Numbered from the stretch's first letter, positions 1 to 8,661 are shown. The stretch is 35,782 bases of DNA from WHSW01 sp035296705 (GCA_035296705.1 DATHAL010000040.1:1-35782); one strand, 5' to 3'. The notes: generated by a model from the letters alone, not told the origin. Numbers and translations are program-made.

Positions 1-1
1 C

Positions 2-343
2 GAGTCGCTCGAGCAGGACATCCAGGAGGAGCTCGGCCATGCGCAGCAGTTCGCGGCGCGGATCAAGGAGCTCTACGGCGTCGTCCCCGGCTCGAGCGAA
101 TTCTCAGCGGAGCAGACCTACCTGCAGCCGCCGGATGAGCAGGTGGACATCGTGCACGTGATCAAGGGCGTGATCGAGGCCGAGAAGGGCGCGATCGAGC
201 ACTACAGCCGGATCATCGAGGAGACCGATCAGATCGACCCGGTGACTCAGGACATGGTGATCGACATCCTCCACGACGAGCAGGGGCACCTGCGGCTGTT
301 CGAGGGGTTCCTGCGCGAGTACGAGGCCCTCGGCCTGGCCTGA
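2..343 (+). CDS. Ferritin-like / bacterioferritin-type protein (5' partial)
   Basis: The reading frame is open from the window edge and ends at TGA 341-343, giving the last 113 residues of a helical protein whose start lies upstream. Helices carry Glu/His pairs typical of a ferritin-like di-iron four-helix bundle: EELGHAQQF near the start, EKGAIEHY in the middle and DEQGHLRLFEGFL near the end (ExxH on the last helix). Proteins of this fold store or oxidise iron in the cytoplasm. An internal GTG at 143 would give only a 66-residue fragment and is not needed, because the same frame codes upstream of it. The gene converges on the cyclase gene, with 13 bp between the two stop codons. The exact subfamily (bacterioferritin, Dps-like or rubrerythrin-like) cannot be decided from the fragment. 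Confidence 0.8.
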   Translation, partial: ESLEQDIQEELGHAQQFAARIKELYGVVPGSSEFSAEQTYLQPPDEQVDIVHVIKGVIEAEKGAIEHYSRIIEETDQIDPVTQDMVIDILHDEQGHLRLFEGFLREYEALGLA

Positions 344-353
344 GCGGCCGCGG

Positions 354-373
354 CGATCAGCTCGAGCTGATCG
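354..373. terminator. 20-bp perfect palindrome at converging gene ends
   Basis: CGATCAGC-TCGA-GCTGATCG is an 8-bp stem with a 4-nt loop and is identical on both strands. It sits 10 bp after the ferritin-like stop and contains the stop codon of the minus-strand cyclase gene. The position suits a bidirectional terminator for both genes, but no T-tract follows on either side, so termination activity is an inference. Confidence 0.4.
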
Positions 374-3300
374 TGGCGAGCGTCGTGCAGCGCTGCGCGT
401 CGACCGGCCGCCCGAGTTCCTCCCAGGCTCGCGCGGCTTCGGCGAGCTGCCGCGCGCGCTCCTGCGGATCGGCGGCGGCCGCGCCGGCCGCCTCGAGGCT
501 CGCCGCCCGGCCAACCGGATAGCGCAGCCGCTCCGCGAGGCCCGTGGCCTCCGCGGCGAGCTCGCGGGCCGGCTCGACCCGGCCCCAGAGGACGAGGTTC
601 ACCGCCCGCGCCGCCGTCGCCTCGATCGACTGGGCGACCAATCCGGCGCGCTCGCAGAGGTCGAGCGCGTGGGCGAGCGTCGCATCCGCGTCGGCGTGGT
701 CGCCGTGGTCGCGCTGCGCCGCCGCCAGCCAGCGCAGCGAGTCGAACGCGACCTCGGAGCGCCCGACCTGCTCGGCGATCTCGCGGGAGCGCTCAAGCAC
801 GCCGATCGCGGCGTCCAGGTCGCGCTCGTGCCAGAGGATCGCGCCGCGTACGGCGTATGGGAAGCAGAGCTTGCCCGCCAGGCCCTCGCGTTCGACGAGC
901 TCCTCAGACGCATTCGCGCAGCCGGCGGCCGTCTCCCAGTCGCCGGCGTAAACGCTGAGCTGGCCGAGGGCAGCGTGCACTTCGACCTGGGACGGCAGGT
1001 CTCCGATCTCGGTGGCGAGCTCGAGCGCCCGCCGGTACGCCTCCCGTGCGGCGCCATAGTCGGCCTCCGAGATCTCGTGGTGGTAACCGAGCGCGAACAG
1101 GGCTCGTACCGCCTCGGCGGGATCCGTCTCGCGGGCCAGCTCGACCGAGCGCTCGAGGTTCTCGCGGGCGCGCTCGGAGTCGCCGATGCGGCCGAAGACG
1201 CGCCCGAAGATGCCGTGGGCGCGGCTCGCGGCGCTCGCCTCGCCGAGGCGCTCGGCGAGCCGCAGCGCCTTCTCCGCGGCGTAGATCGCGAGCATGTTGT
1301 CGCCCGTGTGCATGTAGAGCGAGGCCGCCTCCTCATACAGGCGGACGAGCTCGATGCACGGCGGGCCGTCCTTGAGCAAGTCGATGCCGCGCTGGTAGTG
1401 CTCGATCGCGCCGTCGCGGTCGCCCTTCTGCCACAGCCCGGCACCGATCTTGCGGTGCAGATCGCCGACCCGGGCGAGGTCCTCCTCGCCGCGGTGAAAC
1501 TCCATTGCCTCGCCCCAGGCGCCGTCGGCACGGTCGATCCGACCGAGCAGCAGCGCCACGTCGCCCAGCTTCTCGGCGATCCGTGCCCTGTCCGCCGGAT
1601 CGAGCTCGCCGTCCAGCGACAAGGCCATCTCGTAGTGCCCCTGCGCCTCGCTGTTCGAGTAAAGCGCGGCGCTGGCGTCCCCGGCGGCCTCGAGCGCTCG
1701 GCGCCCCCGCAGGACGATCTCGCGCAGCTCCTCCGGCTCGAGGTCCGCGCCGCGGCCGAGCTCGGCGGCTCGCGCGTAGTGCTCGGCGACCAGCGCAATG
1801 ACCCCCTCCGAGCGATCGGCGGCTCGCTCGGAGATGAACTCGCCGATCCGCGCGTGCAGGCCGGCGCGGACGGCCTTCGGCAGCGTCGAGTAGGCGACGT
1901 CGCGGATCAGAACGTGCTTGAAGGCGTACTCGCGCTCGCCCGCGAGGCGGCTTCCCGCCACCGGCACGATCAAGTCCTTCTCCTGGAGGCTCTCGAGCGT
2001 GGCGGCGAGGTCGATGCCGGGCTCGCCGGCGTCGCCGACCGAGCCCTCCCAGAAGGTCTGGCCGGCCACCGAGCCCGCTTGGAGCACGCGGCGCTCGGCG
2101 CGCGAGAGCGAGTCGAGCCGCGCCGCGAGCACGGAGTGGACGGTCTCCGGGAGCGCTTCGCTTTCGCGCGCTCCCCCCTCGACGATCCGGTTCACCATCT
2201 CCTCGGCGAACAACGGATTGCCGCCCGAGCGAAGCGCCACCTGCTCGGCGAGATCCGGGCCGACCGCGGCGGGAAGCAGCGAGCCCACCAGCTCGCGCGC
2301 GTCGGTTCGCGCCAGCGGCAGGAGCTCGATCGAGGTCGCGCCGACCATCCCGGACGCCCAGCCCGGCCGCCGGTCGACGAGCTCGTCGCGGGCCGTACAG
2401 ACGATCAGGACCGGCCCGCGCGTCCAGCGCGCCAGGTAGTCGATCAGGTCGAGCGTGCCCTCGTCCGCCCAGTGGATGTCCTCGACCGCGAACAGCAGCG
2501 GCCCACGTGAGGTGGCGGATTCGAGCAGCAGCCGAACGGCGGAGAAGAGCCGATCGCGCATCTGCTGCGGTCCGTCGTCCTCGCCCGAGTCCGTGCCCGG
2601 GGGCGGCTCGATGCCGAGCGGGCGGCCGAGGGCCGCCGCGACCCGCTCCCACGACTCGCCCGATCCCGCCTCCAGGAGCAGCGCTCCGACTCCGCGCAAG
2701 AGCTTCGCCCACGCGGTCGCGCCGTCGTCGGTGTCGACGATCTCGAAGGCGCCGCGCACCACCTCGCCGAGCGCCCAGTACGCGACCCCGGCGCCGAACG
2801 AGGGGCAGCTGCCGAGCCGGACGTCCGGTGGATGCTCGAGCCCGCCCAGCCGATCGATGAGATCACGCAGAAGGCGCGACTTCCCGACCCCGGCCTGGCC
2901 GAGCAGGGTGACGAGGTGCGGGCGGCGCTCCTCGACGACCTGCTCGAACGCCGCGAGGAGCCGGTCCGACTCGGGGTCGCGGCCGATCAGCCGCGCCGTA
3001 GAGCGTGCGCCGCGCGGGGCGCGGCCGCGGACCACCGCCCGCACCGCCTCCCACGCCGGTACCGGCTCCGACTTCCCCTTGAGCTCGAGCGGCTCGAGCT
3101 CGACGTACTCGATCGCGGGCCGCGTCAGCCGGTGCGTGACCTCGCCGACGATCACGGTTCCCGGCTTCGCCGCCGCCTGCAGGCGCGCCGCGACGTTCAC
3201 CGGGTCTCCGATCACGGTGTAGCGGTCGCCGACCCGCCCCGCCAGCACCTCGCCCGAGTTGATCCCGACTCGCAGCGCGAACTCGGCGCCGACGTCGGCG

Positions 3301-3770
3301 CCGATCCGCTCGTTGATCTCGCCCATCGCGGCCTGCATCGCGAGCCCGGCGCGCACGGCCCGCTCGGGGTCGTCCTCGTGAGTCACCGGCGCGCCGAAGA
3401 CGCCCATCACGTTGTCGCCGATGTACTTGTCGATCGTCCCGCCGTAGCGCTCGATCTCCGCGCCGAGCCGCCTGAGCGCTCGATCGACGAGCGTCTTCGT
3501 GCGCTCCGGGTCGAGCCGCTCCGAGAGCGCCGTATAGCCGGAGAGGTCGGCGAAGATGATCGTCGCCTTGCGCCGCTCCTCCGGCGGCGGCTCGCTGCCG
3601 GGAGCCGGCGGCACGGCGCCGGAGAGCTCCGTACCGCACGCGATGCAGAACTTCGCCTCGGGCGGGTTCTCGGCGCCGCAGGCGGCGCAGCGCGTCGCGA
3701 GACCGGCGCCGCACGCCATGCAGAAGCGTGCCCCGGCCGGATTCTCGGTGCCGCACGACGGACACGTCAT
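357..3770 (-). CDS. Double zinc ribbon / class III nucleotide cyclase / ATPase / TPR protein
   Basis: A 1137-residue multidomain signalling protein. Residues 3-46 hold two CxxC...CxxC zinc ribbons (Cys 3/6/17/20 and 28/31/42/45). A class III adenylate/guanylate cyclase domain follows at about 65-240, with both metal aspartates (D75 in FADLSGY, D119 in GDNVMG), a substrate Lys (K115) and the transition-state Asn/Arg pair (N192, R196), so it looks catalytically competent. An AAA/STAND-type ATPase begins near 260 with P-loop GQAGVGKS (291-298) and a Walker B-like LLFAVEDIHWAD. The C-terminal half is helical TPR-type repeat. This architecture is common in actinobacteria; it probably makes cAMP in response to an unknown ligand. 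ATG 3770 has TATCCT 6 nt upstream and no Shine-Dalgarno, suggesting a leaderless mRNA. Confidence 0.9.
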   Translation of the reverse strand: MTCPSCGTENPAGARFCMACGAGLATRCAACGAENPPEAKFCIACGTELSGAVPPAPGSEPPPEERRKATIIFADLSGYTALSERLDPERTKTLVDRALRRLGAEIERYGGTIDKYIGDNVMGVFGAPVTHEDDPERAVRAGLAMQAAMGEINERIGADVGAEFALRVGINSGEVLAGRVGDRYTVIGDPVNVAARLQAAAKPGTVIVGEVTHRLTRPAIEYVELEPLELKGKSEPVPAWEAVRAVVRGRAPRGARSTARLIGRDPESDRLLAAFEQVVEERRPHLVTLLGQAGVGKSRLLRDLIDRLGGLEHPPDVRLGSCPSFGAGVAYWALGEVVRGAFEIVDTDDGATAWAKLLRGVGALLLEAGSGESWERVAAALGRPLGIEPPPGTDSGEDDGPQQMRDRLFSAVRLLLESATSRGPLLFAVEDIHWADEGTLDLIDYLARWTRGPVLIVCTARDELVDRRPGWASGMVGATSIELLPLARTDARELVGSLLPAAVGPDLAEQVALRSGGNPLFAEEMVNRIVEGGARESEALPETVHSVLAARLDSLSRAERRVLQAGSVAGQTFWEGSVGDAGEPGIDLAATLESLQEKDLIVPVAGSRLAGEREYAFKHVLIRDVAYSTLPKAVRAGLHARIGEFISERAADRSEGVIALVAEHYARAAELGRGADLEPEELREIVLRGRRALEAAGDASAALYSNSEAQGHYEMALSLDGELDPADRARIAEKLGDVALLLGRIDRADGAWGEAMEFHRGEEDLARVGDLHRKIGAGLWQKGDRDGAIEHYQRGIDLLKDGPPCIELVRLYEEAASLYMHTGDNMLAIYAAEKALRLAERLGEASAASRAHGIFGRVFGRIGDSERARENLERSVELARETDPAEAVRALFALGYHHEISEADYGAAREAYRRALELATEIGDLPSQVEVHAALGQLSVYAGDWETAAGCANASEELVEREGLAGKLCFPYAVRGAILWHERDLDAAIGVLERSREIAEQVGRSEVAFDSLRWLAAAQRDHGDHADADATLAHALDLCERAGLVAQSIEATAARAVNLVLWGRVEPARELAAEATGLAERLRYPVGRAASLEAAGAAAADPQERARQLAEAARAWEELGRPVDAQRCTTLATISSS

Positions 3771-3802
3771 GGGCCGAGGATAAGTGCCTGGTGCCCGATC
3801 AC

Positions 3803-4036
3803 CTACTCGATCGGGATGTCCTGCACGCGCGCGTCCCGTTCCGCCTCCGCGTCCGTCTCCGCCTCCGCGAGCCGCTCGAGGGCGTGGTCGATCAGCGTCC
3901 GCATGGTGAGGAGCGCCTCGCGCTGGACGCTCTGGAACTGGCCGCGGAGCTCGGGCGAGGAGGTCGAGCGAAGGACGTCCGCTCCGCGGCAGATCGGGCA
4001 GAGCTCGACGCAGTGAAGCCGCTCCTCAGACGACAT
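3803..4036 (-). CDS. Small Cys-pair protein downstream of ArsA-type ATPase
   Basis: A 77-residue protein read from ATG 4036, which overlaps the end of the ATPase gene by 11 bp, so the two are probably translationally coupled. A longer frame from 4081 would add 15 Arg/Ser-rich residues lying inside the ATPase gene and is less likely. The N-terminal third has one histidine and three cysteines, including a CPIC pair (HCVELCPICRG), which could bind a metal. The rest is a charged amphipathic helix ending in a Glu/Ala-rich stretch. I do not recognise the family. The coupling suggests a partner of the ATPase, for example a metal-binding or client-adaptor subunit, but that is inference. Confidence 0.7.
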   Translation of the reverse strand: MSSEERLHCVELCPICRGADVLRSTSSPELRGQFQSVQREALLTMRTLIDHALERLAEAETDAEAERDARVQDIPIE

Positions 4037-5237
4037 CGACCGGCCTTGCCTCGGCGTCCTCGAACGTGACCTCGAGCGCACCGGCCTCGAGCCGGGCGCC
4101 GCTCGGGCGCTTTCGCGCGAGCCCGGTCGGAAGGATGATCGTCCGCTTCCGCGGCCCGACCGAGACGATCAGCTCAGAACCGACCTTCTTCAGGCCGAGT
4201 TCGCCGCGCTCTCCGAACGGGACGCGGATCGTGAGCTTCGTCTCCCCGTTTTGCGACTCGAGCTCGTGGGCGAGCTCGGTGTGAAGCACAGCTGCCGGCT
4301 CGACCGGCTCGCCATCGGAGACGAAGAGCTCCGCCGCGAGGCGGTCGAGCATCCGCGGGCCGACGACCTCCTGCTCGAAGTAGCGCGCGGTGAGCGCCGG
4401 CACCGGCGCGAAACCGTCTCGCACCTCGGCCAGCCGCTCGCCCTGGCGCTGCCGCCACGTGCCGAAGTAGCCGCCCTCGAGCTCGTCGGGGAACACGCGG
4501 TTGACGATCACGGCGTCGGTCAGGTAGCCGTAGAGGTTCAGGTAGGTGAAGGTCCGCTGGGCCTCCTTGATCACCATCCGGTCGGGGTTCATCACCAGCC
4601 GGATCGACGCGCGGTCGCGGTCGCGGAGGATCTCGTTCATCGCGATCAGGTTCCGTACGAGCCGCTGGACGTCCGCGAACACGTCGTCGTTCGGGAGCTC
4701 GACATCGAGGAACGTGCGCGCGAGCGGGCGCGCCGCCGCTACGACCCGGCGCTCCCACGGAAACACCTTTTCCAGCCACCACTGGGCGATGTCCGGGAAG
4801 GAGAGCAGCCGCAGCGTCTCGCCGGTCGGCGCGCAGTCGACGATCACCACGTCGAACTCGCCTGAGCCGTGGTGGCGCTTGATCTGGAGCAGGCTGAAGA
4901 GCTCGTCCGTCCCGGGCGGCACGGTGAGCTCCTCCGCGGCGATGTTCATCACGCCGCGGTCGGCAAGGAGGCTCCCGAGCCACCGCTGAACGGCGCCCCA
5001 GTTCGCCTCCATCTCGCGCTCGGCCTGCACCTCCTGCCCCCAGAGCCGCTCCGCGACCACGGTCGGGTCGGGGCCGAGCTCCGTCTCGAAGGAGTCGGAG
5101 AGACTGTGGGCCGGATCGGTCGAGAGGACCACGGTCCGGAGCCCGTCCGCCGCGCAGCGACGAGCGGTGGCGGCGGCGACGCTGGTCTTGCCGACACCTC
5201 CCTTGCCGGTGTAGAGGATGGTTCGCGGGCGCTTCAT
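4026..5237 (-). CDS. ArsA/Get3-family ATPase
   Basis: A 403-residue soluble ATPase of the deviant P-loop (SIMIBI) class. The P-loop GKGGVGKT is at residues 11-18 with the signature lysine K12, followed by STDPAHSLSDSF (switch I) and DCAPTGETLRLL (switch II). The C-terminal ~80 residues (ETKLTIRVPFGERGELGL onward) resemble the HSP20-like beta domain attached to many actinobacterial ArsA proteins. Family members move arsenite or insert tail-anchored proteins, but no arsenic genes are nearby, so a chaperone or targeting role is as likely. ATG 5237 has TACCCT 11 nt upstream and no ribosome-binding site, consistent with a leaderless start. It is followed by the overlapping small Cys-pair gene. Confidence 0.9.
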   Translation of the reverse strand: MKRPRTILYTGKGGVGKTSVAAATARRCAADGLRTVVLSTDPAHSLSDSFETELGPDPTVVAERLWGQEVQAEREMEANWGAVQRWLGSLLADRGVMNIAAEELTVPPGTDELFSLLQIKRHHGSGEFDVVIVDCAPTGETLRLLSFPDIAQWWLEKVFPWERRVVAAARPLARTFLDVELPNDDVFADVQRLVRNLIAMNEILRDRDRASIRLVMNPDRMVIKEAQRTFTYLNLYGYLTDAVIVNRVFPDELEGGYFGTWRQRQGERLAEVRDGFAPVPALTARYFEQEVVGPRMLDRLAAELFVSDGEPVEPAAVLHTELAHELESQNGETKLTIRVPFGERGELGLKKVGSELIVSVGPRKRTIILPTGLARKRPSGARLEAGALEVTFEDAEARPVDVV

Positions 5238-5289
5238 CGGACGCGCCCAGGGTATTCGCGTGATCTGCCGGCCGTCCGCTCCCAGGCGC

Positions 5290-5295
5290 TACGCT
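5290..5295 (+). promoter_or_regulatory. Putative -10 element TACGCT before the lipoprotein gene
   Basis: TACGCTGG matches the TANNNT -10 form and recurs before ftsH, the HAD/ECH gene and the coiled-coil gene at 25093. It lies 41 nt before the TTG start, which leaves a short leader containing the AGGGAG ribosome-binding site. No clear -35 is visible. Confidence 0.4.
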
Positions 5296-5336
5296 GGCCC
5301 GCGCTTGAAACCAATGCCAGAGGGAGTAACTCCATT

Positions 5337-6437
5337 TTGATTCGTTTGCGCACACTGGTCGCCGTCTGCGCGCTGGCGCTGCCGATCCCGGCAGCGATCG
5401 CCGGCTGCGGCGGCGACGAGGAGAGCGACGTCGATCCCCAGACGGTCCTCGATGAAACCTTCAACAACGACACCAAGGTCTCGAGCGGCAATCTCGACCT
5501 GAGCCTCAGCGCATCGGCGGGTGACCAGGGAAGCTTCGAGGCGAAGCTCTCCGGTCCGTTCCAGGGCGATCCCGACGACCCGAACGCGATCCCGCAGCTC
5601 GACTGGACCGGCACGCTGAGCGGCTCCGGCGCCGGCACGAGCCTGAGCTTCGACGGCTCGATGATAGTCACCGACGACAACGCCTACGTCGAGTACGGCG
5701 GCAACATCTACGAGGTCGGCTCCGAGCTCTTCAACCAGTTCAAGCAGGCGGCCGAGCAGGCGGCCCCGCAGAGCTCCGACTCGGGCGGCTCGTTCAGCGA
5801 GCAGTTCCAGCAGCGCTGCGAGGAGTCGGTCAAGGCGCAGGGCGGCGACCCGTCGGCGTGCGACATCGACTTCGAGAGCTGGCTCTCCGACCTCTCGAGC
5901 GAGGGGTCCGAGGACATCGACGGCACCGAGTCCGATCACCTCTCGGGCAGCCTCAACGTCGAGGCGATGCTCCAGGACCTGATCGAGATCGGCGGCTCGC
6001 TGCCGCAGGCGAGCGCGGCCGGCGTACCCAGCGATCAGCAGGTGCAGCAGATCGCCGACGCGGTCAGCCAGGCGAGCTTCGATCTCTACTCGACCACGGA
6101 GGATCACGTCCTCGACGGGCTCGACTTCAATCTCTCGATCGACCCGTCGCAGATCCCGCAGGCCGCGGCCTCGGGCGTGAGCAGCATCGACGTCGACTTC
6201 TCGCTGCGCATCGGCTCGATCAACGAGGACCAGACGGTCGAGGCGCCCTCGAACGCACAGCCGATCGACGACCTGCTGAGGCAGCTCGGTGTCGACGCGA
6301 GCGATCTCGGCGGGCTCGGGCTCGGCGCGACCGGCGGCTCGCCGGGCGGCGGTAGCGGCGACACCGACGCCTACCTCGAGTGCCTGAACCAGGCCTCGAC
6401 GGCGGCGGAGATCAACCAGTGCTCGAGCCAGCTCTAG
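5337..6437 (+). CDS. Secreted lipoprotein, possibly LppX/LprG-like
   Basis: Read from TTG 5337 (AGGGAG at 5321-5326), this gives a 366-residue precursor with a short basic N-terminus, a hydrophobic core and the lipobox IAGC, so it should be lipidated and anchored outside the membrane. The frame stays open far upstream, but that part is antisense to the ATPase gene and not credible. The mature part is rich in Ser/Asp/Gly and amphipathic strands (sections such as LDLSLSASAGDQGS and SFDGSMIVTDDNAYVEYGG), suggesting a half-open beta fold like lipid-binding LppX/LprG, though I cannot confirm homology. Four later cysteines could form disulfides, two of them near the C-terminus. It ends 24 nt before a strong hairpin and looks monocistronic. 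Confidence 0.75.
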   Translation: MIRLRTLVAVCALALPIPAAIAGCGGDEESDVDPQTVLDETFNNDTKVSSGNLDLSLSASAGDQGSFEAKLSGPFQGDPDDPNAIPQLDWTGTLSGSGAGTSLSFDGSMIVTDDNAYVEYGGNIYEVGSELFNQFKQAAEQAAPQSSDSGGSFSEQFQQRCEESVKAQGGDPSACDIDFESWLSDLSSEGSEDIDGTESDHLSGSLNVEAMLQDLIEIGGSLPQASAAGVPSDQQVQQIADAVSQASFDLYSTTEDHVLDGLDFNLSIDPSQIPQAAASGVSSIDVDFSLRIGSINEDQTVEAPSNAQPIDDLLRQLGVDASDLGGLGLGATGGSPGGGSGDTDAYLECLNQASTAAEINQCSSQL

Positions 6438-6461
6438 CTCCTTAAGGCGAATCCTGAGCTA

Positions 6462-6491
6462 CGAGGGCCTCGGCGCGAGCCGGGGCCCTCG
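6462..6491 (+). terminator. GC-rich hairpin after the lipoprotein gene
   Basis: A 13-bp stem (one G-T wobble) closes a GCGA tetraloop: CGAGGGCC and GGCCCTCG form the base. It starts 24 nt after the stop codon and is followed only by a short CTTC, so it resembles the U-tract-poor terminators of high-GC actinobacteria. Confidence 0.6.
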
Positions 6492-6521
6492 CTTCATCCG
6501 CCAATAGGCTTGCGCGACCCA

Positions 6522-7655
6522 ATGACGGAGGGCTCGCAAAGAGGCGGGGCGGTCGGCTTCCTGCTCGGACCGCAGGGCTGGCCCTACCTGCTGACGCCGT
6601 TCATCCCGCTCGCGGTGCTGCTCGAGGTGGTCGGCGCGAGCTCAGGGCTGATCTTCGCGGTCGCGGCGCTCGGGATCATCCCCACGGCAGCGCTCATGGG
6701 CCTCGCGACCGAGGAGCTTGCCGCACGCTCGGGCCCCGGCATCGGCGGGCTTCTCAACGTCACTTTCGGCAACGCGCCGGAGCTGATCATCGCGCTGTTC
6801 GCGCTCGGCGAGGGCCTTCACGAGGTCGTCAAGGCGTCGATCGTCGGCTCGATCATCGGCAACGTCCTGCTCGTCCTCGGCGCCGCGATGCTGGTCGGCG
6901 GCTGGGGGCGAGACCAGCAGCGCTTTCAGGCTCAGGCGGCGACGATCCAAGCCTCGATGCTCTTCCTGGCCGCGGCGGCGCTCGTGATGCCTGCGATCTT
7001 CGAGCTCGTCGAGGGGCGCGGGCTGCCGAGCCCGTCGGCGGAGATCGTCGACTACGGCTCGGAGGTCGAGCACCTGTCGCTCGCTGTCGCCGTCGTCCTG
7101 ATCGCCACCTACGTGTGCGGGCTGCTGTTCTCGCTTCGCACGCACCGTGACCTGTTCAACCCGCCCTATGCGGCCGAGGAGGAGGAGGGTTTCGGCTGGA
7201 GCGTGCGGCGCTCCGTCCTGATGCTGTTCATCGCCGGCATTGCCGTCGGCCTGATGTCGGAGATCCTCGTCGGCTCGATCGCCGAGGCGTCGGAGTCGAT
7301 CGGGCTCTCGGAGTTCTTCATCGGCGTGATCGTGGTCGCGATCGTCGGCAACGCGGCCGAGCACTGGGTCGCCGTGCTGGTCGCGCGCAAGGACAAGATG
7401 GACCTCGCGGTCAACATCGCGATCGGATCGAGTGCCCAGATCGCCCTCTTCGTCGCCCCGGTGCTCGTGATCGCCTCGCTCGTGATCGGCCCCTCCACAC
7501 TGCCGCTCGTCTTCAACGGCTTCGAGCTCGGCGCGGTCCTGCTCGCGATCCTGATCGCCAATGTCGCGACGCGCGACGGGATCTCGAACTGGTTCGAGGG
7601 CGTGCAGCTCCTCGGCCTCTACGCGATCCTCGGGATCGCCTTCTTCTTCGCGTAG
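6522..7655 (+). CDS. CAX-type Ca2+/H+ (cation/proton) antiporter
   Basis: A 377-residue polytopic inner-membrane protein with about eleven hydrophobic segments. The two hallmark alpha repeats of the CaCA superfamily carry GNAPE (about 83-87) and GNAAEH (about 276-281); these acidic residues bind the cation. An acidic loop (AAEEEEGF) lies mid-protein, as is usual in CAX members between the two halves. It should export Ca2+ in exchange for protons. ATG 6522 is preferred over TTG 6510: TAGGCT at 6505-6510 would be the -10, so translation begins at or near the 5' end. A second exchanger gene follows after 16 nt, suggesting an operon. Confidence 0.9.
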   Translation: MTEGSQRGGAVGFLLGPQGWPYLLTPFIPLAVLLEVVGASSGLIFAVAALGIIPTAALMGLATEELAARSGPGIGGLLNVTFGNAPELIIALFALGEGLHEVVKASIVGSIIGNVLLVLGAAMLVGGWGRDQQRFQAQAATIQASMLFLAAAALVMPAIFELVEGRGLPSPSAEIVDYGSEVEHLSLAVAVVLIATYVCGLLFSLRTHRDLFNPPYAAEEEEGFGWSVRRSVLMLFIAGIAVGLMSEILVGSIAEASESIGLSEFFIGVIVVAIVGNAAEHWVAVLVARKDKMDLAVNIAIGSSAQIALFVAPVLVIASLVIGPSTLPLVFNGFELGAVLLAILIANVATRDGISNWFEGVQLLGLYAILGIAFFFA

Positions 7656-7671
7656 GTGAGATGACCGGCTG

Positions 7672-8661
7672 ATGGACGTCGTCTGGCTGCTCGCGAGCTT
7701 CGCCGTGATCCTCTCGGGCGCGCTCCTGTTCACGAACGCGATCGAGTGGTCGGGGCACCGGCTCGGGCTTGGCGAGGGCGCGACCGGAAGCCTCCTCGCC
7801 GCCGTCGGCACGGCGATGCCCGAGACCCTGATCCCGATCGTCGCGATCATCGGCGGTGGGGCGGGCGCCGACGACGTCGCGGTCGGGGCGATCATCGGCG
7901 CGCCGTTCCTGCTCGCGACGATCGCCATGGCGCTCATCGGAATCTCCGCGCTCGCCTTCTCCTCGCGCCGGGCGCAGGGGATCCGGCTCGAGGCCGACGT
8001 GTCGACGCTCGACCGCGACCTGCTCTTCTTCCTCGTCTTCTTCTCGGCGGCGATCGTGATCGGCGCCGGCCTGCCGCTCGGCGCGCGCATCGCGCTCGCC
8101 GTGGTCTTCGCGGCCGGCTACGGCGTCTACGTGCACGCGACCCTGCGCGGCGGCGGCGCCGTGCAGGCGGTCGAGACGATCGGGCCGCTCTATATGGACC
8201 GCGGAGCTGGTGAGCCGCGCGCCCGGGCGATCGTCCTGCAGCTCCTCGTCGGCCTCGGGGCGATGGTGGGCGGCGCCCATCTGTTCGTCGAGGAGCTGGT
8301 GACGGTCGCCGAGGACTTCGGGGTCGAGCCGCTCGTGCTCTCGCTGGTGCTGGCCCCACTCGCAACCGAGCTGCCGGAGAAGGCGAACAGCTTCTTCTGG
8401 GTCCGCGAGGGCAAGGACAGCCTGGCGCTCGGCAACGTCACCGGGGCAATGGTCTTCCAGTCGACGGTGCCGATCGTCGTCGGCCTCCTGTTCACCGACT
8501 GGGACCTCGACCGGTTCGCGATCGTGTCCGGGGCCCTCGGCGTCGCGGGCGGGCTGCTCGCCTACTGGGCGCTTCGGCTGCGCGACCGGTTCGAGCCGCT
8601 GGCGATCGTCCTCTGGATCGCGCTGTTCGCCGGCTTCATCGCCTACGTCGCGGTCGCCTGA
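7672..8661 (+). CDS. CaCA-superfamily Na+(K+)/Ca2+ exchanger, YrbG-like
   Basis: A 329-residue membrane protein with about ten hydrophobic segments and the duplicated alpha repeats of sodium/calcium exchangers: GTAMPETLIPIV at about residues 46-57 and the second repeat APLATELPEK...GNVTGAMVFQST in the C-terminal half. Family members exchange Ca2+ for Na+ (sometimes K+). It lies 16 nt after the CAX gene, with a GGTGAG ribosome-binding site in that gap, so both exchangers are probably co-transcribed. Its last 19 bp overlap the end of the convergent peroxiredoxin gene. The ion preference cannot be read from sequence. Confidence 0.88.
   Translation: MDVVWLLASFAVILSGALLFTNAIEWSGHRLGLGEGATGSLLAAVGTAMPETLIPIVAIIGGGAGADDVAVGAIIGAPFLLATIAMALIGISALAFSSRRAQGIRLEADVSTLDRDLLFFLVFFSAAIVIGAGLPLGARIALAVVFAAGYGVYVHATLRGGGAVQAVETIGPLYMDRGAGEPRARAIVLQLLVGLGAMVGGAHLFVEELVTVAEDFGVEPLVLSLVLAPLATELPEKANSFFWVREGKDSLALGNVTGAMVFQSTVPIVVGLLFTDWDLDRFAIVSGALGVAGGLLAYWALRLRDRFEPLAIVLWIALFAGFIAYVAVA

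Noticed and set aside
669..2510. A 613-codon open frame on the plus strand
   Set aside because: It is antisense to the cyclase/ATPase/TPR gene, whose domains are unmistakable. Long antisense frames are expected at this GC content; the translated protein shows no motif.
4869..5336. Upstream extension of the lipoprotein frame
   Set aside because: It is antisense to the ArsA-type gene, and a clean lipoprotein signal peptide begins at 5337.
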